Of a stretch of DNA of 64,000 nt, positions 25,619 through 34,839 are shown one piece after another; within the stretch, counting starts at the first letter, position 1, and each line of letters starts with the position of its first letter. A model generated the notes under the pieces. It was not told where the DNA came from. It ran no database searches and saw only the letters and a program-made list of their open reading frames with translations. The position numbers and the translations under genes were made by a program. Location: assembly GCF_000165835.1 (NCBI RefSeq), contig NC_014640.1:5084001-5148000 (forward strand), in the 5' to 3' direction. This DNA is from Achromobacter xylosoxidans A8 (GTDB lineage Bacteria > Pseudomonadota > Gammaproteobacteria > Burkholderiales > Burkholderiaceae_B).

Positions 25619-26773
25619 TCAGGCGGTCATGGCGCGCGCGATGATTTCCTTCATGATTTCGTTGGAACCGCCGTAGATCTTGCCTACCCGCGCATCCGCG
25701 TACATCCTGGCTATCGGGTATTCCAGCATGTAGCCGTAGCCGCCGTGCAACTGCAGGCATTCATCGATCACCTGGCAGTTCATCTGCGTGGTCCACCACT
25801 TGGCCATGGCTGCCGTGGACAGGTCCAATGTGCCCGCCAGTTGACGTTCGATGCAATCGTCGACGAAGCGCGCCGCGATGGTGGCGACCGTCTCGCACTC
25901 GGCCAGCTTGAAGCGCGTGTTCTGCAGCTCGATGAGCGCCTGGCCGAAGACTTGGCGGGTACTGGCGTAGGCGACGGTTTCCTCGATGGCGCGCCGCATG
26001 GTGGCTACCGCCCCCACCGCGATCAGCAGCCGTTCGCGCGGCAGCTGCTGCATGAGCTGGGCAAAGCCGCGGCCCTCGATGCCGCCCAAGAGGCAGTCCT
26101 GGCCCACGCGCGCGCCATCGAAGAACAGTTCCGCCGTGTCCAGGCTTTTCTGGCCCAGTTTCTCCAGCAGCCGCCCGCGCCTGAAGCCCGCCAAGCCCTG
26201 CGTCTCCACCATGATCAGCGAAACGCCCCGCGCGCCCGCTTGCGCGTCGGTCTTGGCCACCACGCAGACCAGGTCCGCATGCAGGCCGTTGGTGATGAAG
26301 GTCTTGGAACCATTGAGCACGTACTCGCCGCCCTCTTTCGTGGCGGTAGTGCGCACGCTCTTCAGGTCGGACCCCGCGCCCGGTTCGCTCATGGCGATGG
26401 CGCCCACGAGTTCACCCGTGGCCATGCGCGGCAGCCAGCGTTGCTTTTGCGCTTCGGTGCCGTAGTTCAGGATGTAGTGCGCCAGGATGGCGCTATGCAC
26501 GTTGTTGCTGAAGCCATGAACCATGGCGCGCGCCTGCTCCGCCCCCACGATGGCCTCGTGAGCGAAGCTGCCCCCGCCGCCGCCATAGGCCTCGGGCATG
26601 CTCACGCACAACAATCCCAGGCGGCCCGCCTTGTTCCAGACCTCGCGGTCCGCGTGCTGCTGCTTGCGCCAGCGCTCTTCGTCGGGCACGAACTCCTTTT
26701 CGAAGAGGCGCCGCGTCGAATCCTGGAACAGCGTCAGGTCCGCGTCCATCCAGCCTTGCCGTGGCGTGTCCAT
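25619..26773 (-). CDS. Acyl-CoA dehydrogenase
   Basis: A 384-residue acyl-CoA dehydrogenase with IAMSEPGAGSDLKSVRT, YVLNGSKTFITNGLHADL and a C-terminus KIYGGSNEIMKEIIARAM. Like its paralogue at 18133, it lacks the medium-chain Glu and has Glu in LPRERLLIA at the isovaleryl/long-chain base position. The ATG at 26773 has AGGAGGA at good spacing, so the much longer open frame upstream is not used. It lies 17 bases after the SDR gene in the operon. Confidence 0.92.
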   Translation of the reverse strand: MDTPRQGWMDADLTLFQDSTRRLFEKEFVPDEERWRKQQHADREVWNKAGRLGLLCVSMPEAYGGGGGSFAHEAIVGAEQARAMVHGFSNNVHSAILAHYILNYGTEAQKQRWLPRMATGELVGAIAMSEPGAGSDLKSVRTTATKEGGEYVLNGSKTFITNGLHADLVCVVAKTDAQAGARGVSLIMVETQGLAGFRRGRLLEKLGQKSLDTAELFFDGARVGQDCLLGGIEGRGFAQLMQQLPRERLLIAVGAVATMRRAIEETVAYASTRQVFGQALIELQNTRFKLAECETVATIAARFVDDCIERQLAGTLDLSTAAMAKWWTTQMNCQVIDECLQLHGGYGYMLEYPIARMYADARVGKIYGGSNEIMKEIIARAMTA

Positions 26774-26790
26774 GCTCTTTCCTCCTGTCC

Positions 26791-27615
26791 TCAAGGACGG
26801 CCGCCGCCCACGACCAGGACCTGGCCGCTGACGTAGTTGGACTCGGGCAGGCAGAACAGGTACACCGCCCCCGCGGCTTCCGCCGGCGTGCCCGCCCGGC
26901 CGACGGGGATCAGGCTCTCGGCGTTCTTCAGCACCTGCGGATTGACGCCCACCTTGATCTGCCGGCCTTCGATGTCCAGCGTGGCGTCGCCGTCGGCGGG
27001 CGCCTCCGTCAGGCGCGTCTTGATCAGCCCGAAAGCCACGCTGTTGACGTTGACCTTGTAACGCCCCCATTCCTTGGCCAGCGCGCGCGTCAGGCCGTTG
27101 ATGCCGGCCTTGGCGGCGGAATAGTTCGCCTGGCCGGCATTGCCCATGACGCCGGAAGTGGACGAGATGTTCACGACCTTGCGGAACACCTCCTTGCCCT
27201 GCTCCGCTTCGGTCTTGGCGGCCACGCGAATGAAGCCGGACGCGGCGCGCAGGATGCGGAACGGCGCGGACAGATGCACGGCCAGGATCGCGTCCCATTG
27301 TTCGTCCGTCATCTTCTGGATCACGTTGTCCCAGGTGTAGCCGGCGTTGTTGACGATGATGTCCAGGCCGCCGTAGGTGTCCACGGCGGTGCCGACGAAA
27401 CGCTCGGCGAAACCGGCCTCGATCACGCTGCCGGCGCAGGCCTGCGCCTGGCCGCCCAGCTTGCGGATCAGCGCGACGGTTTCCTCCGCCGGCCCCGCGT
27501 CCAGATCATTCACCACCACGCTGGCGCCTTCGCGCGCCAGCTTCAGCGCAATCTCCTGGCCGATGCCGCGTCCTGCGCCCGACACCAGCGCCACCTTGCC
27601 TTCCAATGTACCCAT
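26791..27615 (-). CDS. Short-chain dehydrogenase (3-hydroxyacyl-CoA dehydrogenase type)
   Basis: A 274-residue SDR: TGAGRGIG-type nucleotide motif (SGAGRGIGQEIALKL), NDLDAG, NNAG and the Ser-Tyr-Lys triad (NISSTSG and YSAAKAG). It resembles the dehydrogenase unit of MFE-2 and the SDR at 13643, with an insert around GDATLDIEGRQIKVG. AGGAGAG precedes the ATG. In this operon it should perform the third step of beta-oxidation, after the MaoC hydratase pair. Confidence 0.9.
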   Translation of the reverse strand: MGTLEGKVALVSGAGRGIGQEIALKLAREGASVVVNDLDAGPAEETVALIRKLGGQAQACAGSVIEAGFAERFVGTAVDTYGGLDIIVNNAGYTWDNVIQKMTDEQWDAILAVHLSAPFRILRAASGFIRVAAKTEAEQGKEVFRKVVNISSTSGVMGNAGQANYSAAKAGINGLTRALAKEWGRYKVNVNSVAFGLIKTRLTEAPADGDATLDIEGRQIKVGVNPQVLKNAESLIPVGRAGTPAEAAGAVYLFCLPESNYVSGQVLVVGGGRP

Positions 27616-27635
27616 CGCACTCTCCTTCTCTTGGT

Positions 27636-28055
27636 TTACCGGACCGCCAGTACCGCCACGCCACTCAGGCGCAGTTCTCCGGTCTGGCTGCGCGCATGCA
27701 GTTCCACCCGCAGGCGGGCTTCTCCCTGCGCTTCAAAGCGTTCGACCACGCGGCCCGTGCAGCGGACCTCGTCGCCCACATGCGTGATCGCCACGAAACG
27801 CACGGCGTACTCGCGCAGCGCCGATTGCGGCGCCCAGTTCGTCAGCAGGCGGGCCAGATAGGCGGCTGACAGCATGCCGTGGGCGAATACGTCGTCCATG
27901 CCCGCGGCGCGGGCGAAATCCAGGTCCACGTGTATCGGGTTGTGGTCGCCCGAGGCGCCGCAGTACAGCGCCAGCCCCAGCCGGCTGACCGGTCCGGCGG
28001 TAAAGCCGGGCAGCTCGTCGCCGGCCCGGGCGTCATGGTTCATGGCTATGCTCAT
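27636..28055 (-). CDS. MaoC-like hydratase, catalytic subunit of a split pair
   Basis: A 139-residue single hot-dog protein with the catalytic motif intact: Asp37 and His42 in CGASGDHNPIHVDLDFARAAG. The ATG at 28055 has GAGGAG upstream. The preceding gene, 10 bases away, encodes a second hot-dog protein without these residues. Such catalytic/non-catalytic pairs form hetero-oligomeric hydratases in steroid side-chain degradation (ChsH1/ChsH2), so a heteromer is the best inference. Reaction: hydration of an enoyl-CoA, probably bulky. Confidence 0.88.
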   Translation of the reverse strand: MSIAMNHDARAGDELPGFTAGPVSRLGLALYCGASGDHNPIHVDLDFARAAGMDDVFAHGMLSAAYLARLLTNWAPQSALREYAVRFVAITHVGDEVRCTGRVVERFEAQGEARLRVELHARSQTGELRLSGVAVLAVR

Positions 28056-28065
28056 CGCGCACTCC

Positions 28066-28509
28066 TCAGGCATTGCGCACGACCGTGGTCGCGCGCAGTT
28101 CGGCGACCAGGCGCCCGGCGGCGTCGGTCACCCGGGTTTCGCGCACGACGAATTCCAGCGCGCCGCCCTTCTTGGCGTAGATGTCGGCGATGCGCGGTTC
28201 GAAGCGCAGTTCGTCGCCGGCATGCGCCATGGCGTGGTAAACGAAAGCCTGCTCGCCGTGCAGCACCCGGGCGATGTCGATGCCCAATAGCTCACGCATG
28301 GCGGCAGGACGGGGACTGGCCATCTCCAGGCAGAAGAGGAAGGTCGGCGGCACCGGCAATCCCGGGTGTCCGGCCGCACGCGCGGCGGCCTCGTCGATGT
28401 AGACCGGGTCGTCCTGTCCGGTAGCCTGGGCGAAAAAGCGCAGACGGCCCGCCTCCACGGTCGCGTTGAACGCCGGCAAGACGGCGCCAATATGACTGGT
28501 ATCCAGCAT
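28066..28509 (-). CDS. FAS1-like/MaoC N-terminal hot-dog subunit (probably non-catalytic)
   Basis: A 147-residue hot-dog protein of the FAS1-type dehydratase family. At the MaoC motif it reads GQDDPVYIDE (31-40), with Gln32 and Tyr37 in place of Asp and His, so it is probably the structural or substrate-binding partner of the next gene product. Other family blocks are PVPPTFLFCLEM and VLHGEQAFVYHAMAHAGDEL. GAGGAG precedes the ATG. It is cotranscribed with the upstream thiolase, 10 bases away. Confidence 0.85.
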   Translation of the reverse strand: MLDTSHIGAVLPAFNATVEAGRLRFFAQATGQDDPVYIDEAAARAAGHPGLPVPPTFLFCLEMASPRPAAMRELLGIDIARVLHGEQAFVYHAMAHAGDELRFEPRIADIYAKKGGALEFVVRETRVTDAAGRLVAELRATTVVRNA

Positions 28510-28519
28510 GACGTTCTCC

Positions 28520-29704
28520 TCAAGCGGCCTGGTACAGCGTCACGACGCAGGCGCCGCCCAGTCCCAGGTTGTGTTGCAGCGCCAGCCTGGCGCCCTCGAC
28601 CTGGCGCAGATCCGCCTGGCCGCGCAGTTGCCACACCAGCTCGGTGCATTGCGCCAGTCCGGTAGCGCCCAGCGGATGGCCCTTGGACAGCAAGCCGCCG
28701 GACGGATTGGTCACGACCTTGCCGCCATAGGTGTTGTCGCCGTCGAGGATGAACTTCTCGGCGGTGCCCTCCGGCGTCAGGCGCAGGCCCTCGTAGGTGA
28801 TCAGCTCGTTGGCGGTGAAGCAGTCGTGCAGTTCCACCACGTCCACATCGTCGGGGCCGATGCCCGCAGCTTCATACACCTGGTCGACGGCGGCACGCGT
28901 CATGTCAAAGCCCACGACCTTGCGCATGTCGCCTGCGCCGAAGGTGGACGGAGTGTCTGTCGTCATGGCCTGCGCGGCGATGCTCACGGCGGGTGCGAGG
29001 CCGTGGCGGCGGGCGAACTCGTCCGAGCACAGGACGGCGGCCGCCGCGCCGCAAGTGGGCGGGCAGCATTGCAGGCGCGTCAGGGGATCGAAGATCATGG
29101 GCGCGGCCAGCACCTCGTCCAGCGTGACCGTCTGGCGGAACACCGCGTAGGGGTTGCGCGCGGCATGCTGGCGTGCCTTAACCGCGATGCGCGCGAAGAT
29201 GTCGGCGCCGATGCCGTGTTCCTTCATGTAGTCGCGGCCCGCGCCGCCGAAGAACTGGGCCGCGCGCGGCTTGGCCGTGTCATAACCTTGCATTTCGGTC
29301 ATCACCGAGATGAAATCGTGCAAGGGCAAAGGACGATCCTCATACACGCTCTTCAGCGCGCCGGGCACCATCTGCTCGAAGCCCACCGCCAGCGCGCACT
29401 CCACCGCGCCGCTTTCCACGGCCTGGCGCGCCAGGAACAGCGCCGAGGAACCGGTCGCGCAATTGTTATTGACGTTGAATACCGGAATACCGCTCAGCCC
29501 CACGCCATAGACCACTGCCTGTCCGGCAGTCGAATCGCCGTAGACGTAACCCGCGTAGGCCTGCTGGACCGCGTCGTATTGCAGTCCGGCATCCCGCAAT
29601 GCCTCGCGCACGGCGCGCGCGCCCATCACGGTATATGCCTCGCTGGCGCCGGGCTTGCTGAATGGGATCATGCCTACCCCTGCAACCCATACTTTCCGAT
29701 TCAT
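28520..29704 (-). CDS. SCP-x-type thiolase (lipid-transfer protein family)
   Basis: A 394-residue thiolase of the SCP-x class. Cys82 (NVNNNCATGSSAL), ELHDCFTANEL and His in LSKGHPLGATGL give a complete active site. No SCP2 domain is attached. AGGAGA precedes the ATG, which overlaps the ligase stop by 4 bases. No DUF35 protein is encoded in this operon, unlike the one at 15441-18099, so this thiolase probably acts alone as the thiolytic last step. Confidence 0.9.
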   Translation of the reverse strand: MNRKVWVAGVGMIPFSKPGASEAYTVMGARAVREALRDAGLQYDAVQQAYAGYVYGDSTAGQAVVYGVGLSGIPVFNVNNNCATGSSALFLARQAVESGAVECALAVGFEQMVPGALKSVYEDRPLPLHDFISVMTEMQGYDTAKPRAAQFFGGAGRDYMKEHGIGADIFARIAVKARQHAARNPYAVFRQTVTLDEVLAAPMIFDPLTRLQCCPPTCGAAAAVLCSDEFARRHGLAPAVSIAAQAMTTDTPSTFGAGDMRKVVGFDMTRAAVDQVYEAAGIGPDDVDVVELHDCFTANELITYEGLRLTPEGTAEKFILDGDNTYGGKVVTNPSGGLLSKGHPLGATGLAQCTELVWQLRGQADLRQVEGARLALQHNLGLGGACVVTLYQAA

Positions 29705-31233
29705 GCCTGATTCTCCTGATGAGCGGGCGCGGCCACAGCCGCGCTCCTGGATTCATGGTTCTGTCGCAGCGCGGACTTCAGCACTTTGCCCGCTGCCGAC
29801 ATGGGCAACTCGTTGAGGAACTCATAGGTCTTGGGACACTTGAAGGCGGCCAGCAGCTGGCGGCAATGCCTGTCCAGGGAGTCCGCATCCACCCCCATGC
29901 CGGGACGTGGCACGATCACGGCATGCACCGCCTCGCCCCAGCGGGCGTGCACCACCCCGATGACCGCGCAACGCGCCACCAGCGGATGGCGGGCCAGCAC
30001 GCCTTCCACTTCGGCCCCGTAGATGTTTTCGCCGCCGCTGACGATCATGTCCTTGAGCCGGTCCACGATGTACAGATAGCCGTCTTCGTCCTGACGGGCC
30101 GCGTCGCCCGTCAACAACCAGCCGTGGTCGAATGCGCGTTGCGTTTCCTCGGGCCGGTTCCAGTAGCCCTGCATCACCATGGGTCCGCGCACCGCCAGTT
30201 CGCCGACGGCGCCTGGCGCCGCCTCGCTGCCGTCGGGCGCGAGAATGCGCGTTTCCACGCCGATAGCTGGCCGCCCCGCCGATTCGGTGCGCGCGCCGCC
30301 CTCGCGCACCTCGGCATTGATGGCCACGGTGGCGGCGGTTTCCGTCATGCCGTACGCATGCACGAATTCTGCTTGCGGAAAGGCCGCCAGCGCGCGGTCG
30401 AGCAAGGCCCGGGAAATCGGCGACGCGCCCCAGATCACGCGCTGCACGCCGCCCAGCCAATATTGCGCGAACCCAGGCTCATCCAGCAGCATCTGGATCA
30501 TGCTGGGTACCAGCAGCACCTCGGTTACGCCATCGTCCTGCAGAGCCTGCAGCACCGCGCGGGGCTGGAAGCCGCGCGGTATCGCCACCGATGCGCCCGC
30601 GACAAATTGTCCGATCAGCCGCCCCAAGCCGGCCACATGAAAAAGCGGCGCGACCAGCAAGGTATGGCTGTCGGGCGACGTCGGGACGGTGGCCATCCTG
30701 GCCACCGCGGCGCTCCACAGGTTTGCGTGGGTCAGCATGGCGCCCTTGGGCGCGCCGGTCGTGCCGCCGGTAAAGAGAATCGCGGCCAGCGTGTCGCCGC
30801 CCGCGCGGACGTCCTCCTGCGCCACCGCCGCGGTGGCGTGGGCTTCCAGGACCTCGGCAGATAGCGGTTCCGCGCCGGCGGGCATGTCGATGGCGGCCAT
30901 GCGCGGCGCCATCGTCTCGTCCACCAGCAGCAGGCGCGGGCTGCAATCGGCCAGCGCTTGCGCAAGCTCTGCGCCGCTCCAGCGCGTGTTCAGCGGCACC
31001 ACCGCCGCGCCCAGCCACCAGCACGCCAGGATCCACGACACATAGTCCGCGCCGTTGGCGCTCCAGAAGGCCACACGATCGCCCGGCAGCACGCCATGGT
31101 CGCGCAGCACGGCAGCCTTGCGCGCGGCCCAATCGATCAACCCTGCGTAGGTCCAACGCCTCGCGTCTTCGCGCAGCGCGATCTTTGCGGGGTGCAGCCG
31201 GCCTGCGCGATGCAGACCTTGTGTCAGATACAT
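29701..31233 (-). CDS. AMP-dependent acyl-CoA synthetase (first gene of the operon)
   Basis: A 510-residue ANL ligase. Motifs are AILFTGGTTGAPKGAMLTHANLW, HAYGMTETAATVAINAE, LLTGDAARQDEDGYLYIVDRLKDMIVSGGENIYGAEVE and a C-terminal catalytic Lys in MSAAGKVLKS. The ATG at 31233 has AGGAGACA upstream; the longer upstream frame has no such signal. It starts the operon that continues through thiolase, hydratase pair, SDR, dehydrogenase and a second ligase. The promoter should lie in 31234-31374. Confidence 0.92.
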   Translation of the reverse strand: MYLTQGLHRAGRLHPAKIALREDARRWTYAGLIDWAARKAAVLRDHGVLPGDRVAFWSANGADYVSWILACWWLGAAVVPLNTRWSGAELAQALADCSPRLLLVDETMAPRMAAIDMPAGAEPLSAEVLEAHATAAVAQEDVRAGGDTLAAILFTGGTTGAPKGAMLTHANLWSAAVARMATVPTSPDSHTLLVAPLFHVAGLGRLIGQFVAGASVAIPRGFQPRAVLQALQDDGVTEVLLVPSMIQMLLDEPGFAQYWLGGVQRVIWGASPISRALLDRALAAFPQAEFVHAYGMTETAATVAINAEVREGGARTESAGRPAIGVETRILAPDGSEAAPGAVGELAVRGPMVMQGYWNRPEETQRAFDHGWLLTGDAARQDEDGYLYIVDRLKDMIVSGGENIYGAEVEGVLARHPLVARCAVIGVVHARWGEAVHAVIVPRPGMGVDADSLDRHCRQLLAAFKCPKTYEFLNELPMSAAGKVLKSALRQNHESRSAAVAAPAHQENQA

Positions 31234-31374
31234 GGTGCTTGTCTCCTGCGGCACGCGTGGGTTTGGGCGGTTTCCGGTCCGGCATCGCATGCCTTCGTCG
31301 CGATGTCCCTAGCTTCTCCCTTGAGGCCGGATCGCGGCAATGGCCGCAGGCGTCAAACCGATAGGCGAAAAGTG

Positions 31375-32394
31375 TCAGCGGCCCGCGGGACCGCAGACCA
31401 GGCGGTTGCGGCGGTACTCGCCCGGCGATACGCCGGTCCATTTCTTGAAGGCGCGGTGGAAGGTGCTGGGTTCGGAAAAGCCCAGGCGCCCGGCAATTTC
31501 CATCAGGGATAGATCGTGCCGTGCCAGGTATTCGACGGCGGCATCGCGCCGCAGATCGTCCTTCAAGGCTTGAAAGCCCTGGCCCTCCTCGCGCAGATGT
31601 CGCCGCAGCGTTTGCGGCGTCATCGCGAGCTGCGCGCTGACCTGGGCCAATGACGGCAATTCCTTGGCAAGATCGTTACGCAGCAGGCGCCGGATGCGGT
31701 CGGTCAGGGTGGTGCGGTCGTGGTACTTCACCAGCAGGTCGAACGGCGCATTGGCCAGGAACGGCTTGAGCGTCTGCGCGTTCTGGACTACAGGCAGGGC
31801 CAGCCAGCGCGACTCCAGCCACAGGCCGGTCACGGGCTGGCCATAGCGCACGGGCGCATAGAACAGCCTGTGCGCATCGACGCTGCGGGCGCCGCTGCTG
31901 TAGTCCACGCCCAGGATGGGAATGCGCCGCGCGGCCAGCCAGTTGGCCACGCCCAGCGTGAAAAACAGAAAGCTGCGCTCGCCATACCAGCGCGTACAGC
32001 TGCTGGGGCCGCGCGAGTCGAGCACGATGCGCGCGCGCTCGCCGCTGACGCACAAGCGGGCGGTGAAGTCGGGCAGCACGCCGTGGTAGTAGCGGAATGC
32101 CACGCGCAAGGCCTGCCCCACCGTGCCTTCGTGCAGCGCGAGCCGGCAGGCATGATCGAACGCCCCCATGGGAACGGGATGCTGGCCCATGCCGAGGAAG
32201 TCGTCCCGGGTGGCGCGGCGCAACACCCGCATTATCTGCGCCAGCTGCGCCTGCGAAACCCGCGCCATCGGCGCCTGCAGCAGGGTCGGCGGCACGCCGG
32301 CGCGCATCAGCACCCGGTCCACGTCCACGCCCCGGCTGCGCGCGCCTTGCAGGATCTGGGCGATATGCCCCACGGCGATGGTGTGATGGGTCAT
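31375..32394 (-). CDS. AraC-family regulator with an arabinose-binding-like N-terminal domain
   Basis: A 339-residue regulator. The C-terminal 100 residues hold the two AraC helix-turn-helix units (PSLAQVSAQLAMTPQTLRRHLREEGQGFQAL and SLMEIAGRLGFSEPSTFHRAFKKWTGVSPGEYRR). The N-terminal 200 residues match the Arabinose_bd type found in regulators of fatty acid and aromatic catabolism. The ATG at 32394 has AGGA upstream. It lies 141 bases upstream of the beta-oxidation operon on the same strand and probably controls it. Confidence 0.92.
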   Translation of the reverse strand: MTHHTIAVGHIAQILQGARSRGVDVDRVLMRAGVPPTLLQAPMARVSQAQLAQIMRVLRRATRDDFLGMGQHPVPMGAFDHACRLALHEGTVGQALRVAFRYYHGVLPDFTARLCVSGERARIVLDSRGPSSCTRWYGERSFLFFTLGVANWLAARRIPILGVDYSSGARSVDAHRLFYAPVRYGQPVTGLWLESRWLALPVVQNAQTLKPFLANAPFDLLVKYHDRTTLTDRIRRLLRNDLAKELPSLAQVSAQLAMTPQTLRRHLREEGQGFQALKDDLRRDAAVEYLARHDLSLMEIAGRLGFSEPSTFHRAFKKWTGVSPGEYRRNRLVCGPAGR

Positions 32395-32584
32395 GAGCGA
32401 ATCCTGCGGCTGGCGTACGCCGATGGATCGATGGTAGCCAAAGCCCGCGCGCGCAGGAATGGCTGGCGTGAGCATTCCCGCCAAGCGGAATCAGCGAATC
32501 CGCCATTGGTGGGCCGCAAAGCCGCGCCTAGACTGGGCCGAGCCCCTGGCGGGCATGCCACTTCGTATTTACGGGAGTCCCTCT

Positions 32585-33754
32585 TTGGATACGCCGAACA
32601 CCGCTCCGCTCGCAGGCGTCAGGATCCTGGACCTGTCGCGGCTCCTGCCCGGCCCGCTGGGTGCGCAGTACCTGGCCGACCTCGGCGCCGATGTGATCAA
32701 GATCGAAGACACGCAGGCGGGCGACTATGCGCCCGCGCCGCTGCGCGCCCTCTGCAACCGCAACAAGCGCGGGCTGCGGCTGGATCTCAAGCATCCCGAA
32801 GGACAGGCGGCGCTGGCCGCGCTGGCGCGCGGCGCCGACGTGGTGATCGAGAGCTTCCGGCCCGGCGTGGCCGCGCGGCTGCAGGCCGACTACCCCACCC
32901 TGGCGCGGCACAACCCCCGGCTGGTCTACTGCAGCATCACCGGCTACGGACAGGACGGCCCGCAGCGCGACGCCGCCGGCCATGACCTGAACTATGCCGC
33001 CTGCGCCGGCGTCGCCGACCAGATGGGCTGCGGGCCCGATCTGCCGGCGTTGTCCAACCTGCCGGTGGCCGACATTCTTGGAGGCTCGCTCACCGCGGTG
33101 ATGGGCATATTGGCCGCGCTGTACGACGCCCAGCGCAGCGGGCGCGGACGTTATATCGATATCGCCATCGCCGACGGCCTGCTGGCCGCCGCCGTGGTGC
33201 CGCTGGCCACGCTCAACGCCCGCGGCGACACGCGCCCGGCGGGCGCCGATACCTTGTCGGGCGGACTGGCCTGCTATGGCCAGTACCGCGCCGCGGACGG
33301 GCGCTATCTGGCGGTCGCCGCGCTGGAGCCCAAGTTCTGGGAAACGCTGTGCCGGCGGCTGGAACGCCCCGACCTGGCGCCGCTGCACCGCAACGGCGAC
33401 GCGACGCAGCAGGCGCGCGTGCGCAGCGAGCTGCAACAGCTGTTCGGCACGCGGCCGCTGGCGCACTGGCTGGCGTTGCTGGAAGACGCCGACTGCTGCG
33501 TGTCGCCCGTGCTCAAGCTGGCGGAAAGCCTGGAGCATCCACAGTTCGTCGCCCGCGGCCTGCCGCTGCAAACCGAGCACCCGGCCTATGGCCGCCATGC
33601 CCAGGTCGCCAGCCCGGTGAAGATGTCGGGCTTCCAGTTCGCCATCCACCGCCAGGCCCCGCTGCCGGGCGAACACAGCAATCAGATCCTGCGCGAGGCC
33701 GGCTACAGCGAGCCCGACGTCGCCAGCCTGATCGGACGTGGCATTGCGCTGTAG
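32585..33754 (+). CDS. Alpha-methylacyl-CoA racemase-like CaiB/BaiF protein
   Basis: A 389-residue CaiB/BaiF protein with the racemase residues: His133 in GHDLNYAACAGV, Asp163 in LPVADILGGS and a Glu in ALEPKFWETL. It is therefore more likely a 2-methylacyl-CoA racemase than a transferase. I propose a TTG start at 32585, because GGGAG precedes it at good spacing and the protein then begins like its relatives. An ATG at 32555 is the alternative. The next gene encodes a Bug protein. It is divergent from the AraC gene. Confidence 0.82.
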   Translation: MDTPNTAPLAGVRILDLSRLLPGPLGAQYLADLGADVIKIEDTQAGDYAPAPLRALCNRNKRGLRLDLKHPEGQAALAALARGADVVIESFRPGVAARLQADYPTLARHNPRLVYCSITGYGQDGPQRDAAGHDLNYAACAGVADQMGCGPDLPALSNLPVADILGGSLTAVMGILAALYDAQRSGRGRYIDIAIADGLLAAAVVPLATLNARGDTRPAGADTLSGGLACYGQYRAADGRYLAVAALEPKFWETLCRRLERPDLAPLHRNGDATQQARVRSELQQLFGTRPLAHWLALLEDADCCVSPVLKLAESLEHPQFVARGLPLQTEHPAYGRHAQVASPVKMSGFQFAIHRQAPLPGEHSNQILREAGYSEPDVASLIGRGIAL

Positions 33755-33812
33755 GCACATACGGCCAGCCCACCCGACACCTGCAGTACCCATAACCAGG
33801 ACGGAGACATCC

Positions 33813-34808
33813 ATGAACGATCCTCATCGCAGCCCCCCCTCGCCGCGACGCCGCAGCCTGCTCAAGCTGAGCGCGGCCCTGCCTGCCGCACTGGCCCTGC
33901 AGCGACCGGCCCGCGCCGCAGGCTTCCCGGCCCGCCCCGTCACGCTCATCGTGCCGTTCCCCGCGGGCGGTGCGACGGACACCCAGATGCGCGCGCTGGC
34001 GGTCGCGGCCTCGCGCGAACTGGGCCAGACCGTCGTCATCGCCAACCGGCCGGGCGCCGGCGGCACGCTCGGTCCCGCGGCCATGGCGCATACCGCCGCG
34101 CCGGACGGCTATACGGTGTCGGTGGTGGTGGGCACGCTGTTCCGCTATCCCTTCCTACAGCAGGTCAACTATGACCCGATCAAGGACTTCACCTACGTCG
34201 CCTGCATGACGGCCTACTCCTATGCCATCGTGGTGCGCGAGGACGCCCCCTGGCGCACGCTGGACGAACTGATCGCCGACGCGCGCGCCCATCCCGACAA
34301 GATCAGCTACGGCGGCACCGGCACGGGCGGTTCGGGACGCATCGCGATCGAACGCCTGTCGCGGCTGACGAATACGCGCTTCAACTTCATCCCATACAAG
34401 GGCGCGGCCGAGGAAACCACCGCGCTGCTGGGCGGCCATATCCAGATGGTCTCGGACGCGGGCTGGGGACCGATGATAGACACCGGCAAGGCCCGCCTGC
34501 TGGCGGTGCTGGGCGAGGCCCGCGCCAAGCGCGTGCCAGACGTGCCCACGCTGACGGAGCTGGGCTACCCCATCGTCACGGCCAACCCGGTCGGCATCGC
34601 CGGTCCGAAAGGCATGGATCCCGAGGTGACGCGCGTCTTGCAGCAGGCCTTTCATCGCGCGTCCAGCGACCCGGAGTACAACCGCGCGCTGGAAACCGCC
34701 GACCAGCCCCACATGCTGATGGATAGCGCCGCCTATACCGACTTTGCGATCCGGCAGGTGGCGGAAGAGAAAAAGTTCGTGGCCGAGCTGGGCCTGAAGA
34801 TGCAGTGA
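33813..34808 (+). CDS. Bug/TctC-family periplasmic carboxylate-binding protein (Tat signal)
   Basis: A 331-residue Bug receptor whose N-terminus has a twin-arginine signal (SPRRRSLLKLSAALPAALAL), so export by the Tat pathway is likely. Motifs: RPVTLIVPFPAGGATDTQMR, IANRPGAGGTLGPAAMA and NYDPIKDFTYVA. GGAGA precedes the ATG at 33813. It follows the racemase-like gene by 58 bases and is convergent with the LysR gene at 34840. Confidence 0.92.
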   Translation: MNDPHRSPPSPRRRSLLKLSAALPAALALQRPARAAGFPARPVTLIVPFPAGGATDTQMRALAVAASRELGQTVVIANRPGAGGTLGPAAMAHTAAPDGYTVSVVVGTLFRYPFLQQVNYDPIKDFTYVACMTAYSYAIVVREDAPWRTLDELIADARAHPDKISYGGTGTGGSGRIAIERLSRLTNTRFNFIPYKGAAEETTALLGGHIQMVSDAGWGPMIDTGKARLLAVLGEARAKRVPDVPTLTELGYPIVTANPVGIAGPKGMDPEVTRVLQQAFHRASSDPEYNRALETADQPHMLMDSAAYTDFAIRQVAEEKKFVAELGLKMQ

Positions 34809-34839
34809 CGGCTTGGAGCGCGCGCTGCCGTCGGCGTCC

